Positions 1 through 7,153 are shown, counted from the first letter of the stretch. The stretch is DNA of 10,374 bases from Verrucomicrobiales bacterium (GCA_011523245.1 WTHG01000312.1:1-10374), one strand, 5' to 3'. A program made the numbers and translations. The notes: generated by a model from the letters alone, not told the origin.

Positions 1-2
1 AC

Positions 3-1547
3 CGTGAAGGCTCGGGCCTCTATCGCGTTGCCCTCCAGCCGGATGAATTTCGGAACGCGGATATCGATGACCGTTACGTCAAGCCCGACAAAACTCCGGA
101 AGTGAAAATTGAATTCGATCAAATCGACAAACGCATCCAAAAAATATCCTCCACCAGCCCTTCCAGTGACCTCACCATGACGGATGCGGGATTTCTGTTT
201 TTCCTTTCCGGAGGCGACGTTTACCGCGCCACACATAACGGCAGTGAAGTGAAGAAGATGAATTCCGGTGGCGGCCGCAGCGCCCTACGCGTACTCCCAA
301 GTGGCCGCTCAGCCTCTTTCTTAAAGAGTGGTCGCATGTACCTCATGAAGCTCGATAACGGAAGCGATACGCCTGTCACTTTCAAGGCGCATTACATTCG
401 TGATACTTTCGCTCAACGAACAGCGGCCTTGTATCAGTTTTGGAAAACCTATCACCATCGGTTTTACGATAATAATTTCCATGGCCGAAACTGGAGCGCT
501 CTTCGCGACAAATATCTTCAACGCCTTACCTCCGTTGATACGCATGATGAATTTGCTGTACTCCTGCAGATGATGGTCGGTGAACTAGACGCCTCGCATA
601 CAGAGGTATCCCCCGCCTCATCAGGGGTTACCGTTCAAAGCACTCCGCACCTTGGATTTACCTTTGATACAACGTATCGGGGAATTGGCCTGAAAATCAA
701 AAATGTCCCACCCCGTGCACCGGGATCGTTTGAGAAAACCCGCCTGAAACCCGGAGAATTCATCCTCTCAATTGATGGCCGGAAAGTTTCTTCCACTGAA
801 ACGCTCTACCAGTTCCTCAACAGCAAAGGCACTCGCTTTACCGAGTTTCTTGTGAACAACAAACCCACCGAACAAGGCTCCCGGAAGGTTAGATACAAGT
901 TGTTATCCAGCTCGGAATGGCAAAAGCTCCGCTACAACGGACACGTCAGTGACCTTCAGAAACGTGTTGAAAAAGCCAGCAAAGGCCGCATCGGTTATTT
1001 GCACATCTCCGCCATGAGCAGCTCCGATCAGGCACGATTCGAGCGTGAAGCTTACGAATATATTCTTGGCAAGGATGCCATGATTTTTGATGTAAGATTT
1101 AACCGTGGAGGAAACATCTCTGACACACTCATCGACTGGCTCGAACGCAAACCGCACGGCATCTACAAGTCACGCGATCGTGAACCCATGATTGCGCCGA
1201 GCCGCGCTTGGGAGAAGCCCATTGTTGTCCTCATGAACGAGCATAGCTATTCGAATGGCGAAATGTTTCCTTACGCCATGCGCCAACGCAAACTTGCCCA
1301 ACTCGTAGGAATGCCGACGCCTGGTTATGTCATCTGGACATCCAGTTTTTCACTAACCGATGGTACGAAGGCCCGAATCCCCGGCCGCGGAGTCTTCCGC
1401 ATGGACGGCACCAACATGGAAAACCAGGGCGAGAAACCGGACATTCAGATTTGGGTCACCCCAGAAGAATGGCTCGAAGGCAAGGACCCCCAGCTCGAAC
1501 AGGCGCTCAAATTACTGAAACCTAATCCGGCCAACGCCACACCGTGA
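3..1547 (+). CDS. Tricorn-like S41 family serine protease, C-terminal part (5' end outside window)
   Basis: The reading frame is open from the first bases of the window, so the start lies upstream and 514 residues are visible. A GTG at 102 is in frame but is probably internal. Visible residues 1-130 look like the end of a beta-propeller-type region. A helical C1-type segment follows, ending in ELDASHTEV (Ser198, His199). A PDZ-like domain spans about 216-290. The S41 protease core then holds DVRFNRGGN, HSYSNGEMFPYAM (Ser417) and MENQGEKPDI (Glu473). In Thermoplasma tricorn the catalytic tetrad is Ser745, His746, Ser965 and Glu1023, and the spacing here is almost the same (219 and 274 residues against 220 and 277). 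The protein should therefore be an active peptidase that trims peptides. Without the N-terminus I cannot see a signal peptide, so cytoplasmic or periplasmic location is open. The stop overlaps the fdhD start by four bases. Confidence 0.9.
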   Translation, partial: REGSGLYRVALQPDEFRNADIDDRYVKPDKTPEVKIEFDQIDKRIQKISSTSPSSDLTMTDAGFLFFLSGGDVYRATHNGSEVKKMNSGGGRSALRVLPSGRSASFLKSGRMYLMKLDNGSDTPVTFKAHYIRDTFAQRTAALYQFWKTYHHRFYDNNFHGRNWSALRDKYLQRLTSVDTHDEFAVLLQMMVGELDASHTEVSPASSGVTVQSTPHLGFTFDTTYRGIGLKIKNVPPRAPGSFEKTRLKPGEFILSIDGRKVSSTETLYQFLNSKGTRFTEFLVNNKPTEQGSRKVRYKLLSSSEWQKLRYNGHVSDLQKRVEKASKGRIGYLHISAMSSSDQARFEREAYEYILGKDAMIFDVRFNRGGNISDTLIDWLERKPHGIYKSRDREPMIAPSRAWEKPIVVLMNEHSYSNGEMFPYAMRQRKLAQLVGMPTPGYVIWTSSFSLTDGTKARIPGRGVFRMDGTNMENQGEKPDIQIWVTPEEWLEGKDPQLEQALKLLKPNPANATP

Positions 1548-2362
1548 ACGAACCGGCCGCAGTTACGAAATTCCACCGCCATCGTTGGAAAAATGGGACA
1601 TTGCACTCCGCCACTCCCGATTCAGTCGTCACCGAAGAACCACTGGAAATACGTCTACGAGGCCAGTCCATAGCCATCACCATGCGCACCCCCGGCCATG
1701 ATGATGAACTAACCGCCGGATTTCTTTTCTCCGAAAACATTCTAAAGCAACGCACCGACCTTATTGAGATTTCCCATTGCCCCGATGCTCCGATTGAATC
1801 ACGCGGGAACATCATTAATGTTTTCATCAGCCCGGAATGCCATTTCCAACACAGTCAACTCGAACGGCATTTCTTCACGTCATCAAGCTGCGGCGTATGC
1901 GGTCGGTCAGCGATCGAGCAAATCCAATCCCAGCATCCGCCCTTGCAGGAAGACGACATAAAATTTCCCGCAACTATCCTGAACAAACTACCTGATCATT
2001 TACGTCGCGCACAGAACACATTCGAACAGACCGGCGGTGTCCACGCCGCGGCCCTCTTCAATAAATCCGGAAACCTGATTGTGTCACGTGAGGACGTTGG
2101 GCGACACAATGCCGTCGACAAGGTTCTTGGGCACGCCTTCCTGAATAACCTCTCGCTCACCAACAGTATCCTGATGGTCAGCGGCCGTGTATCATTTGAA
2201 ATTAACCAAAAGGCGCTTGCCGGCCGAATTCCATTAATAGCGGCCATTTCCGCCCCATCATCGCTGGCTGTTCAATGTGCGAATGAAAATAATCAAACTT
2301 TGGTGGCATTTTTGCGCAACAACTCCATGAACATTTACGCTGGGGCACAACGCATCATTTAA
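1544..2362 (+). CDS. fdhD: Formate dehydrogenase accessory sulfurtransferase FdhD
   Basis: FdhD passes sulfur from a cysteine desulfurase (IscS) to the molybdenum bis-MGD cofactor of formate dehydrogenase, which makes that enzyme active in the cytoplasm. The 272-residue protein shows the family landmarks in order: EEPLEIRLRG and TMRTPGHDDELTAGFLFSE near residues 31-64, the sulfur-carrying CxxC loop SSSCGVCG (Cys116, Cys119), GGVHAAALF and SREDVGRHNAVDKVLG at about 164-196, and VSGRVSFEINQKA followed by AAISAPSSLA. The start is a GTG that shares GTGA with the stop of the protease gene, which suggests translational coupling. No Shine-Dalgarno sequence is visible, and the next in-frame ATG (1682) would remove conserved sequence. 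No formate dehydrogenase gene is in the window, so its partner must lie elsewhere. The 3' end overlaps convergent uvrC by four bases. Confidence 0.95.
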   Translation: MNEPAAVTKFHRHRWKNGTLHSATPDSVVTEEPLEIRLRGQSIAITMRTPGHDDELTAGFLFSENILKQRTDLIEISHCPDAPIESRGNIINVFISPECHFQHSQLERHFFTSSSCGVCGRSAIEQIQSQHPPLQEDDIKFPATILNKLPDHLRRAQNTFEQTGGVHAAALFNKSGNLIVSREDVGRHNAVDKVLGHAFLNNLSLTNSILMVSGRVSFEINQKALAGRIPLIAAISAPSSLAVQCANENNQTLVAFLRNNSMNIYAGAQRII

Positions 2363-3837
2363 TCTTGGCGCGCATCTAAAAACCTTCTTAATGATTGAGC
2401 AGTCTTCAGCCCGAACCCCGGCACCTCGGCAATCTCGATCACGCCCGCCTCACGGAGTCGCTGAAGACTTCCAAAGTGCTTTAACAACTGAGCTTTTCGC
2501 CGTTCCCCGACCCCGGAAAATTCATCCAGCAAACTTTCGGAAATTTTCTTGAGACGCAATTCAGCATTAAAGGAATTCGCAAACCGGTGCGACTCATCGC
2601 GAACCCGTTGCAGTAGCTTCAGAGCATTATGATCGAGCCCCAACCGTAATGGAGCCTTGCCGTTTGCCTGATGGATTTCCTCAAACTCCTTGGCCAATCC
2701 AATAGCGGGAACATTTGTGATCCCCAATTGTTTCAACTCGTCCAATGCGGCGTTTAACTGACCTTTCCCGCCATCAATGAGGATTAGGTCCGGCATTGGG
2801 CGCCCTTCTTTCTTTAGGCGACGGTACCGCCTCCTCACCGCCTCAGCCATGCAAGCGAAGTCATCCTGTGAGCGGACGTCTTTCATTTTGTACCGCCGAT
2901 AGTCTGCATTGGCCGGACGGCCATTGCGAAAGACCACCATTGAGGCAACCATGAATGTGCCACTGATGTTGGAAATATCAAACCCCTCAATGCGTGCGGG
3001 CGGATTCGATATTTCCAGCACTTCAGCCAATTCCTTCAAGTCCCGATCCGGATCCATTGCCACGGGCAACTGGTTAGGCAGACGATGGTATCGGGTGGTC
3101 TTGCGGGTTGTTTCGCGCAAAGCCTCCATTTGATCGCGCAACTTGGCGGCTCGTTCATAATCCTGCCCTGCCGCCGCATCGCGCATGTCCGCCTCCAGCA
3201 GCTCAACCATTTCAGCGCAATGGCCTTTAAGAAAATCACAGGCATTTTCAACCTGCATGCGGTATTGCTCCTCGCTCACCTTACCGACACATGGCGCGCT
3301 GCATACCTCGATGTGCCCATAAAGACAGTGTTTGTGGTCACGCTCTGTTGGCTGAAGCGGCTTACAACCCCGAAGGTTAAACCGATGCCGTGCCAAATCC
3401 AGAGAACGCCGCAAGGCCCGACTACTGGGGAAAGGCCCGAAGTAACGGGCGCCATCATCCACTTTGAGCCGAGTGAGTGTAAAACGCGGAATGGGATCAT
3501 TGAGATTCACCTTGAGCATCAGGAACCGCTTGTCGTCTCGTAGACTCACATTATAGCGCGGTTTATATTCCTTGATCAGTCGGCTTTCCAACAACAATGA
3601 CTCAGGCTCTCCCTTAACGATGTGCACATCAAAATCTCGAATAGCATCAACAAGGGCCCGAAATTTTACATCCCAGCCCATTCGGCGCGAGGGGTGGAAA
3701 TATTGACTCACGCGCTTGCGAAGGTCGCGTGCCTTACCGACATAAATCACCGTCCCGAGCCGGTCCTTCATGAGGTACACGCCTGGCTTGTGCGGTAATT
3801 CACTGACTTTGCTCCGGATGGCGTCAGAAACCGGCAT
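2359..3837 (-). CDS. uvrC: Excinuclease ABC subunit C (UvrC), short form
   Basis: UvrC makes both incisions around DNA damage recognised by UvrA and UvrB. Domains in order: GIY-YIG nuclease (about 14-92, with KPGVYLMKD and VIYVGKARDLRKRV) for the 3' cut; a cysteine cluster (Cys158, 171, 179, 183) at the position reported to bind an Fe-S cluster in other UvrCs; a UVR helix pair (about 206-241) that contacts UvrB; an RNase H-like domain for the 5' cut (Asp287 in GFDISN, Asp325/326, Asp355 in LIDGGKGQ, His417 in DESHRF); and two helix-hairpin-helix repeats (about 440-490). All expected catalytic residues are present. The protein has 492 residues against about 610 in E. coli. The gap lies between the UVR and RNase H domains, where only about 45 residues remain. 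The ATG start is 9 bases after the stop of the upstream isomerase gene, whose last codons supply a GGAG, so the two are probably cotranscribed. Confidence 0.95.
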   Translation of the reverse strand: MPVSDAIRSKVSELPHKPGVYLMKDRLGTVIYVGKARDLRKRVSQYFHPSRRMGWDVKFRALVDAIRDFDVHIVKGEPESLLLESRLIKEYKPRYNVSLRDDKRFLMLKVNLNDPIPRFTLTRLKVDDGARYFGPFPSSRALRRSLDLARHRFNLRGCKPLQPTERDHKHCLYGHIEVCSAPCVGKVSEEQYRMQVENACDFLKGHCAEMVELLEADMRDAAAGQDYERAAKLRDQMEALRETTRKTTRYHRLPNQLPVAMDPDRDLKELAEVLEISNPPARIEGFDISNISGTFMVASMVVFRNGRPANADYRRYKMKDVRSQDDFACMAEAVRRRYRRLKKEGRPMPDLILIDGGKGQLNAALDELKQLGITNVPAIGLAKEFEEIHQANGKAPLRLGLDHNALKLLQRVRDESHRFANSFNAELRLKKISESLLDEFSGVGERRKAQLLKHFGSLQRLREAGVIEIAEVPGFGLKTAQSLRRFLDARQD

Positions 3838-3846
3838 ATTGTGAGC

Positions 3847-4416
3847 CTACTCCATTATGCCGGGATTTTCCATGAAGGCGTAACAAATCATGTGCGCGAT
3901 CCCCATTTGACAATCCTCCGCCCGCCCGTAATGGGTTTCCTCCACCACAATGCAGTTATCGGCAATTTCGGCGAGCTTACCGCGTTTGCCGCCAACCAAT
4001 GCGATAACATGCAAGCCGTTTTCCTTGCCCCAATTACAGGCCTCGACGAGATTAGGGGAACTACCACTCACGCTCATGGTGAGCACAACATCACCGGCTT
4101 GGCCGTAGTTTTCCAATTGCCGCTTGTAAATACCTTCGTATTCGTAGTCATTACCAATGGCCGTCATCCAGCTCACATTGTCATTCAAGGACAACACCTT
4201 AAACCGTTTTCCCACTGCATCGGATGAGCCCTTTCCAAGGTCCGTCGCAAAATGGGAGCTATTGGAAGCGCTGCCGCCATTCCCGAACACAAAGATTTGA
4301 CGGTCACTTTGCAGTGCCTCTTTAACTGCCTGAATAGCCTGTTCGACTTGTTCCACAGGAATCGTGGCCAGCGCCTTTTGTTCGGCGGCAATGTAATCAG
4401 AAATCCATTCCCTCAT
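3847..4416 (-). CDS. SIS-domain phosphosugar isomerase, GmhA-like (sedoheptulose 7-phosphate isomerase family)
   Basis: This 189-residue protein is a single SIS domain of the size and shape of GmhA, which converts sedoheptulose 7-phosphate to the heptose phosphate used for lipopolysaccharide or glycans. Visible marks are FGNGGSASNSSHFATDL (45-60, phosphate loop plus His55), TAIGNDYEYE (85-94), MSVSGSSPNLVEA (114-126) and GRAEDCQMGIAHMICYAF (164-181, His175). Compared with E. coli GmhA, His61 and His180 are kept, but Glu65 becomes Asp59 and Gln172 becomes Glu167. It therefore belongs to a divergent branch and its exact substrate is uncertain; a DiaA-like or other sugar role is possible. The frame stays open upstream to 4650, but that part overlaps thrS and shows no SIS similarity, so I chose the ATG at 4416. 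It has no clear Shine-Dalgarno. It precedes uvrC by 9 bases. Confidence 0.85.
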   Translation of the reverse strand: MREWISDYIAAEQKALATIPVEQVEQAIQAVKEALQSDRQIFVFGNGGSASNSSHFATDLGKGSSDAVGKRFKVLSLNDNVSWMTAIGNDYEYEGIYKRQLENYGQAGDVVLTMSVSGSSPNLVEACNWGKENGLHVIALVGGKRGKLAEIADNCIVVEETHYGRAEDCQMGIAHMICYAFMENPGIME

Positions 4417-4445
4417 TGGGTTTGAATGTATCGCGTAGACAGCTG

Positions 4446-4481
4446 AATTCCAGTCGGAATTGATCACAGGGATTTCCGACT
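4446..4481. repeat. Two overlapping inverted repeats in the divergent isomerase/thrS control region
   Basis: In the 154 bases between the two divergent start codons, AGTCGGAA (4452-4459) is matched by its exact reverse complement TTCCGACT (4474-4481) across a 14-base loop that contains TGATCA. A second perfect repeat, AATTCC (4446-4451) with GGAATT (4456-4461), shares the GGAA arm, so the two foldings exclude each other. This may be an operator or an alternative RNA structure. No T-run follows, so it does not look like a terminator. I see no convincing sigma-70 boxes for either gene here; TATTTT at 4494-4499 is the only -10-like stretch, and it has no good -35. Confidence 0.5.
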
Positions 4482-4555
4482 CGCCGTACGGGCTATTTTT
4501 CGATAGACCAACGCTCATGCAGGGCGCAAAAAACGAAGTGCAACGCAAGTCGATT

Positions 4556-4560
4556 GAGGA
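4556..4560 (+). promoter_or_regulatory. Ribosome binding site deciding the thrS start
   Basis: GAGGA lies 10 bases upstream of the ATG at 4571. The other possible starts, ATG 4517 and TTG 4460, have no such purine-rich element. The ATG at 4571 also begins right where similarity to ThrRS begins (MDEVSRIRHSCAHVLA), so this site supports the short form. Confidence 0.55.
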
Positions 4561-4570
4561 ACGACAGCAA

Positions 4571-6307
4571 ATGGATGAAGTGTCGCGCATCCGGCATTCC
4601 TGCGCCCATGTGTTAGCGACGGCAGTACTCCGCCTGTGGCCTGAGGCCAAGCTGGATATCGGCCCACCTACGGAGGAGGGATTTTATTACGATTTCGATC
4701 TCGAACACCGCTTCAGCCCAGAAGATTTCGAAAAAATCGAAGTAGAGATGAAGAAGGTGGTAAAGGAAAACCAGACCTTCAACTTTTCTGAGAAAACTCG
4801 CGACGAAGCCAAGGAGTATTACCAATCCATCAATCAGCCCTACAAGTTAGAGCGCATTGATGACATTCCTGAAGGTGAACAAATTACATTCTTTCAGAAT
4901 GGCGAGTTCGCCGATCTATGTGCCGGGCCGCATGTCCCTCGCACGGGCAATGTGAAAGCCTTCAAGCTACTGCGCGTAGCCGCTGCGTATTATCGCGGTA
5001 ACGAAAATAATCCGCAGCTCCAGCGCATTTACGGCACGGCGTTTAAAAACAAAACGCAGCTCAACGAATGGTTGGAAGCCCAAGAGGAAGCCAAAAAACG
5101 CGATCACCGAAAAATCGGCCGTGAACAAGGCCTCTTCACACTCTCCCCCACGGTCGGACAAGGGCTCGTGTTATGGATGCCCAAGGGTGGCATCGTCCGC
5201 ACCGAACTGCAAAATTTCATGCAGAGTGAGCTGCTCCAGCGCGGCTATAACCCAGTGTTCACCCCGCACATTGGCAGCATTGAGCTTTACAAAAAATCAG
5301 GCCATTTCCCGTACTACAAAGAAAGCCAATACCCAACTATCAAGGCGGATGAAGAAGAGGAATACCTTCTGAAGCCCATGAACTGTCCGCATCATATCCA
5401 GATTTTTGCGGCTGAAAAACATAGCTACCGAGAACTCCCTATTCGCTTGGCTGAGTTCGGCACTGTCTATCGATACGAACAGAGCGGTGAACTCAGCGGG
5501 ATGACCCGCGTGCGTGGGCTCACTCAGGATGATGCCCATGTTTTTTGCACACCAGAGCAAGTGGAGGGCGAAATCCGGGACACAGTCGATCTCACGCTGA
5601 AAACGCTTCGTACCTTGGGCTTAAACGATTACCGCGTACAGGTGAGCCTGCGCGATCCGGATAGCGACAAATATACCGGCGACCCCGCTAATTGGGATGC
5701 TGCCGAGGAGACACTGCGTCGCGTAGCCAGGGATATGAATATCGTCCATGAAAATGTCCCAGGAGAAGCGGCGTTCTATGGGCCAAAGCTCGACTTCATG
5801 GTAAAGGATTGCCTCGGGCGCGAATGGCAACTGGGTACAGTGCAATTGGATTACAATCTCCCCGAACGTTTCAATCTCCAATACATTGGCCCGGACAATG
5901 CCCCACATCGCCCGGTAATGATTCACCGCGCGCCTTTCGGCAGCTTTGAGCGTTTCATGGGAATTCTCATTGAACATTTCGCCGGCAATTTCCCATTGTG
6001 GCTCGCTCCCGAGCAAGTACGCGTGCTGCCCATTACCGACCGACAAAACGAATACGCCGAACAGCTTCTGAAGGATCTAAAGGCTGCTGGCATTCGAGCC
6101 AATATCGATATTTCTGGGGATAAAATTGGTGGCAAAATTCGAGCAGCCGAAACCGCCAAAGTTCATACCATGCTGGTAATTGGCCAAAAAGAGCAGGAAG
6201 CCAATGCTGTTTCCGTACGAATTCATGGTCAGGGCGATCAAGGCGTGAAACCGGTGGCGGAAGCCTTGGCCAGTCTGAATCTGGCCATTGGGGGGCGAAC
6301 TTTGTAA
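4571..6307 (+). CDS. thrS: Threonine--tRNA ligase lacking the TGS domain
   Basis: ThrRS charges tRNA-Thr with threonine in the cytoplasm and removes mischarged serine. From the chosen ATG the protein has 578 residues. The editing domain comes first: HSCAH (His9, His13) and DLCAGPH (Cys117, His121), matching the four editing-site residues of E. coli ThrRS. The class II catalytic core follows, with zinc ligands Cys272 (MNCPHH), His323 (DDAHVF) and His452 (IHRAPFGSFERF), motif 2 around FGTVYRYEQSGELSG, and motif 3 containing Arg461. The anticodon-binding domain fills about 480-575. All catalytic and editing residues are intact. The E. coli enzyme has 642 residues because of an N-terminal TGS domain of about 60; that domain is absent here, and the upstream in-frame extension to 4460 does not resemble it. 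The usual bacterial neighbours infC, rpmI and rplT are replaced by rpmB downstream. Start alternatives are ATG 4517 and TTG 4460. Confidence 0.95.
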   Translation: MDEVSRIRHSCAHVLATAVLRLWPEAKLDIGPPTEEGFYYDFDLEHRFSPEDFEKIEVEMKKVVKENQTFNFSEKTRDEAKEYYQSINQPYKLERIDDIPEGEQITFFQNGEFADLCAGPHVPRTGNVKAFKLLRVAAAYYRGNENNPQLQRIYGTAFKNKTQLNEWLEAQEEAKKRDHRKIGREQGLFTLSPTVGQGLVLWMPKGGIVRTELQNFMQSELLQRGYNPVFTPHIGSIELYKKSGHFPYYKESQYPTIKADEEEEYLLKPMNCPHHIQIFAAEKHSYRELPIRLAEFGTVYRYEQSGELSGMTRVRGLTQDDAHVFCTPEQVEGEIRDTVDLTLKTLRTLGLNDYRVQVSLRDPDSDKYTGDPANWDAAEETLRRVARDMNIVHENVPGEAAFYGPKLDFMVKDCLGREWQLGTVQLDYNLPERFNLQYIGPDNAPHRPVMIHRAPFGSFERFMGILIEHFAGNFPLWLAPEQVRVLPITDRQNEYAEQLLKDLKAAGIRANIDISGDKIGGKIRAAETAKVHTMLVIGQKEQEANAVSVRIHGQGDQGVKPVAEALASLNLAIGGRTL

Positions 6308-6324
6308 AACGCAGAAATAAGGGC

Positions 6325-6352
6325 TTGCCAGCCGTATTCCGGCTGCTATCTT
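6325..6352 (+). promoter_or_regulatory. Candidate sigma-70 promoter for rpmB
   Basis: TTGCCA (6325-6330, five of six -35 matches) and TATCTT (6347-6352, four of six -10 matches) are 16 bases apart. They place a transcript start about 20 bases before the rpmB ATG. A perfect dyad, CAGCCG (6329-6334) with CGGCTG (6340-6345) across five bases, sits in the spacer and could be an operator. It could instead be a weak thrS 3' hairpin, but no T-run follows. Predicted from sequence only. Confidence 0.45.
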
Positions 6353-6378
6353 CCGTGGCCCTAAAACGGAGTCCAAGA

Positions 6379-6639
6379 ATGGCTAGAGTTTGCAAAATTA
6401 CAGGTAAGCGCCCCTTTGTGGGTGGCAGCATCAGCCGCAGCGGTAAAGCGAAGAAAGAAGGCGGAATTGGTCGGCACGTGACCAAGGTCAACAAACGTAT
6501 TTTCGCTCCGAACCTGCAGCGCGTTAAGATCATTGATGAAAACGGGACGGTGAAGTACGTGCGCGTCGCTGCTAGCGCCATCAAAAAAGGCCTCGTCACC
6601 AAAGCACCCAAGCGCAATTGGAAACCCGACCAAGCCTAA
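6379..6639 (+). CDS. rpmB: 50S ribosomal protein L28
   Basis: L28 is a small basic protein of the large ribosomal subunit. The 86 residues begin with MARVCKITGKRP, which closely matches the E. coli start MSRVCQVTGKRP, and continue with a basic segment, NKRIFAPNLQRVKI (about 34-47) and a lysine-rich tail. Only one cysteine (Cys5) remains, so this is the form without the zinc-binding cysteine set. The length is slightly above the E. coli 78. The ATG has a good Shine-Dalgarno, GGAG at 6368-6371, seven bases upstream. The frame is open upstream to 6325, but that stretch is promoter-like and lies before the conserved start. A promoter-like element and an intrinsic terminator flank the gene, so it is probably a single-gene unit, with possible readthrough from thrS. 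Confidence 0.95.
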   Translation: MARVCKITGKRPFVGGSISRSGKAKKEGGIGRHVTKVNKRIFAPNLQRVKIIDENGTVKYVRVAASAIKKGLVTKAPKRNWKPDQA

Positions 6640-6664
6640 CCCGTTAAAATAGAATTACAGAAGC

Positions 6665-6690
6665 GCGGCTGATTTTCAGCCGCTTTTTTT
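6665..6690 (+). terminator. Intrinsic terminator after rpmB
   Basis: A perfect 8-bp stem, GCGGCTGA (6665-6672) with TCAGCCGC (6676-6683), encloses a three-base loop and is followed by seven T residues (6684-6690), about 25 bases after the rpmB stop. The last two Ts are also part of the smpB stop codon on the other strand. For transcripts from smpB the same hairpin forms but has no U-run after it, so it is mainly an rpmB terminator. Confidence 0.9.
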
Positions 6691-7150
6691 ATTTACCCTT
6701 CATGGCGTGCATGGTCGCCCGCCGTAGATCGCGATCGGACTCGCGTTTCTTGATCGTTTCACGCTTGTCCACATGGCTTTTGCCTCGCCCAACTCCAATC
6801 AACACTTTCACACGACCGTTCTTCCAGTACATTTTTAGAGGAATCAGTGCCAATCCTTTAGCCTGGGTGAGCCCCTGGAGACGATCAATTTCCTTGCGGT
6901 GCAGCAACAATTTCCGCGGCACCATAGGCCGATGATTGTGCACGTTACCGTGCGAATATTCATCGATGTGAAAATTATTCAACCACGCCTGCCCATCAGA
7001 CTCCACGCGGGCAAAGGATTCCCGCAACTGGCCTTTTCCGGCACGCAACGACTTCACCTCTGTGCCCCGTAAAACAAGGCCCGCTTCAAGCGTTTCAATG
7101 ATCTCATAATCTCGCCGCGCCTTGGAGTTTTTAAGGATTTCGTCGCTCAT
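6689..7150 (-). CDS. smpB: SsrA-binding protein SmpB (trans-translation)
   Basis: SmpB binds tmRNA and brings it to ribosomes stalled on broken mRNA. The 153 residues carry the family marks: KNSKARRDYEI near the start, EAGLVLRGTEVKSLRAGK (22-39), NNFHIDEY (58-65), PRKLLLHRKEI (78-88), LIPLKMYWKNGRVKVLIG (102-119), GRGKSHVDKRETIKKRE (121-137), and a basic C-terminal tail that in known SmpB enters the empty decoding site. Length is normal (E. coli 160). I chose ATG 7150; a GTG directly before it would add one residue. No Shine-Dalgarno is present, and a hairpin plus U-tract ends four bases upstream, so expression probably depends on readthrough or on a promoter hidden near the hairpin. No tmRNA gene (ssrA) is visible in the window. 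Confidence 0.95.
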   Translation of the reverse strand: MSDEILKNSKARRDYEIIETLEAGLVLRGTEVKSLRAGKGQLRESFARVESDGQAWLNNFHIDEYSHGNVHNHRPMVPRKLLLHRKEIDRLQGLTQAKGLALIPLKMYWKNGRVKVLIGVGRGKSHVDKRETIKKRESDRDLRRATMHAMKGK

Positions 7151-7153
7151 CAC

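Noticed and set aside
3085..3543. A 152-codon open frame on the plus strand inside uvrC
   Set aside because: It lies fully antisense to strongly conserved UvrC domains and its product has no recognisable motif.
4460..4570. Longer thrS N-terminus from TTG 4460 or ATG 4517
   Set aside because: Neither start has a ribosome binding site and the extra residues do not resemble a TGS domain; still possible but less likely than ATG 4571.
4417..4650. N-terminal extension of the SIS isomerase by 78 residues
   Set aside because: It would overlap the thrS coding region on the other strand and shows no similarity to the family; the ATG at 4416 fits the usual N-terminus.
6033..6617. A 194-codon open frame on the minus strand across the 3' end of thrS and rpmB
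   Set aside because: It is antisense to two clear genes and the rpmB promoter region; composition is that of a shadow frame.
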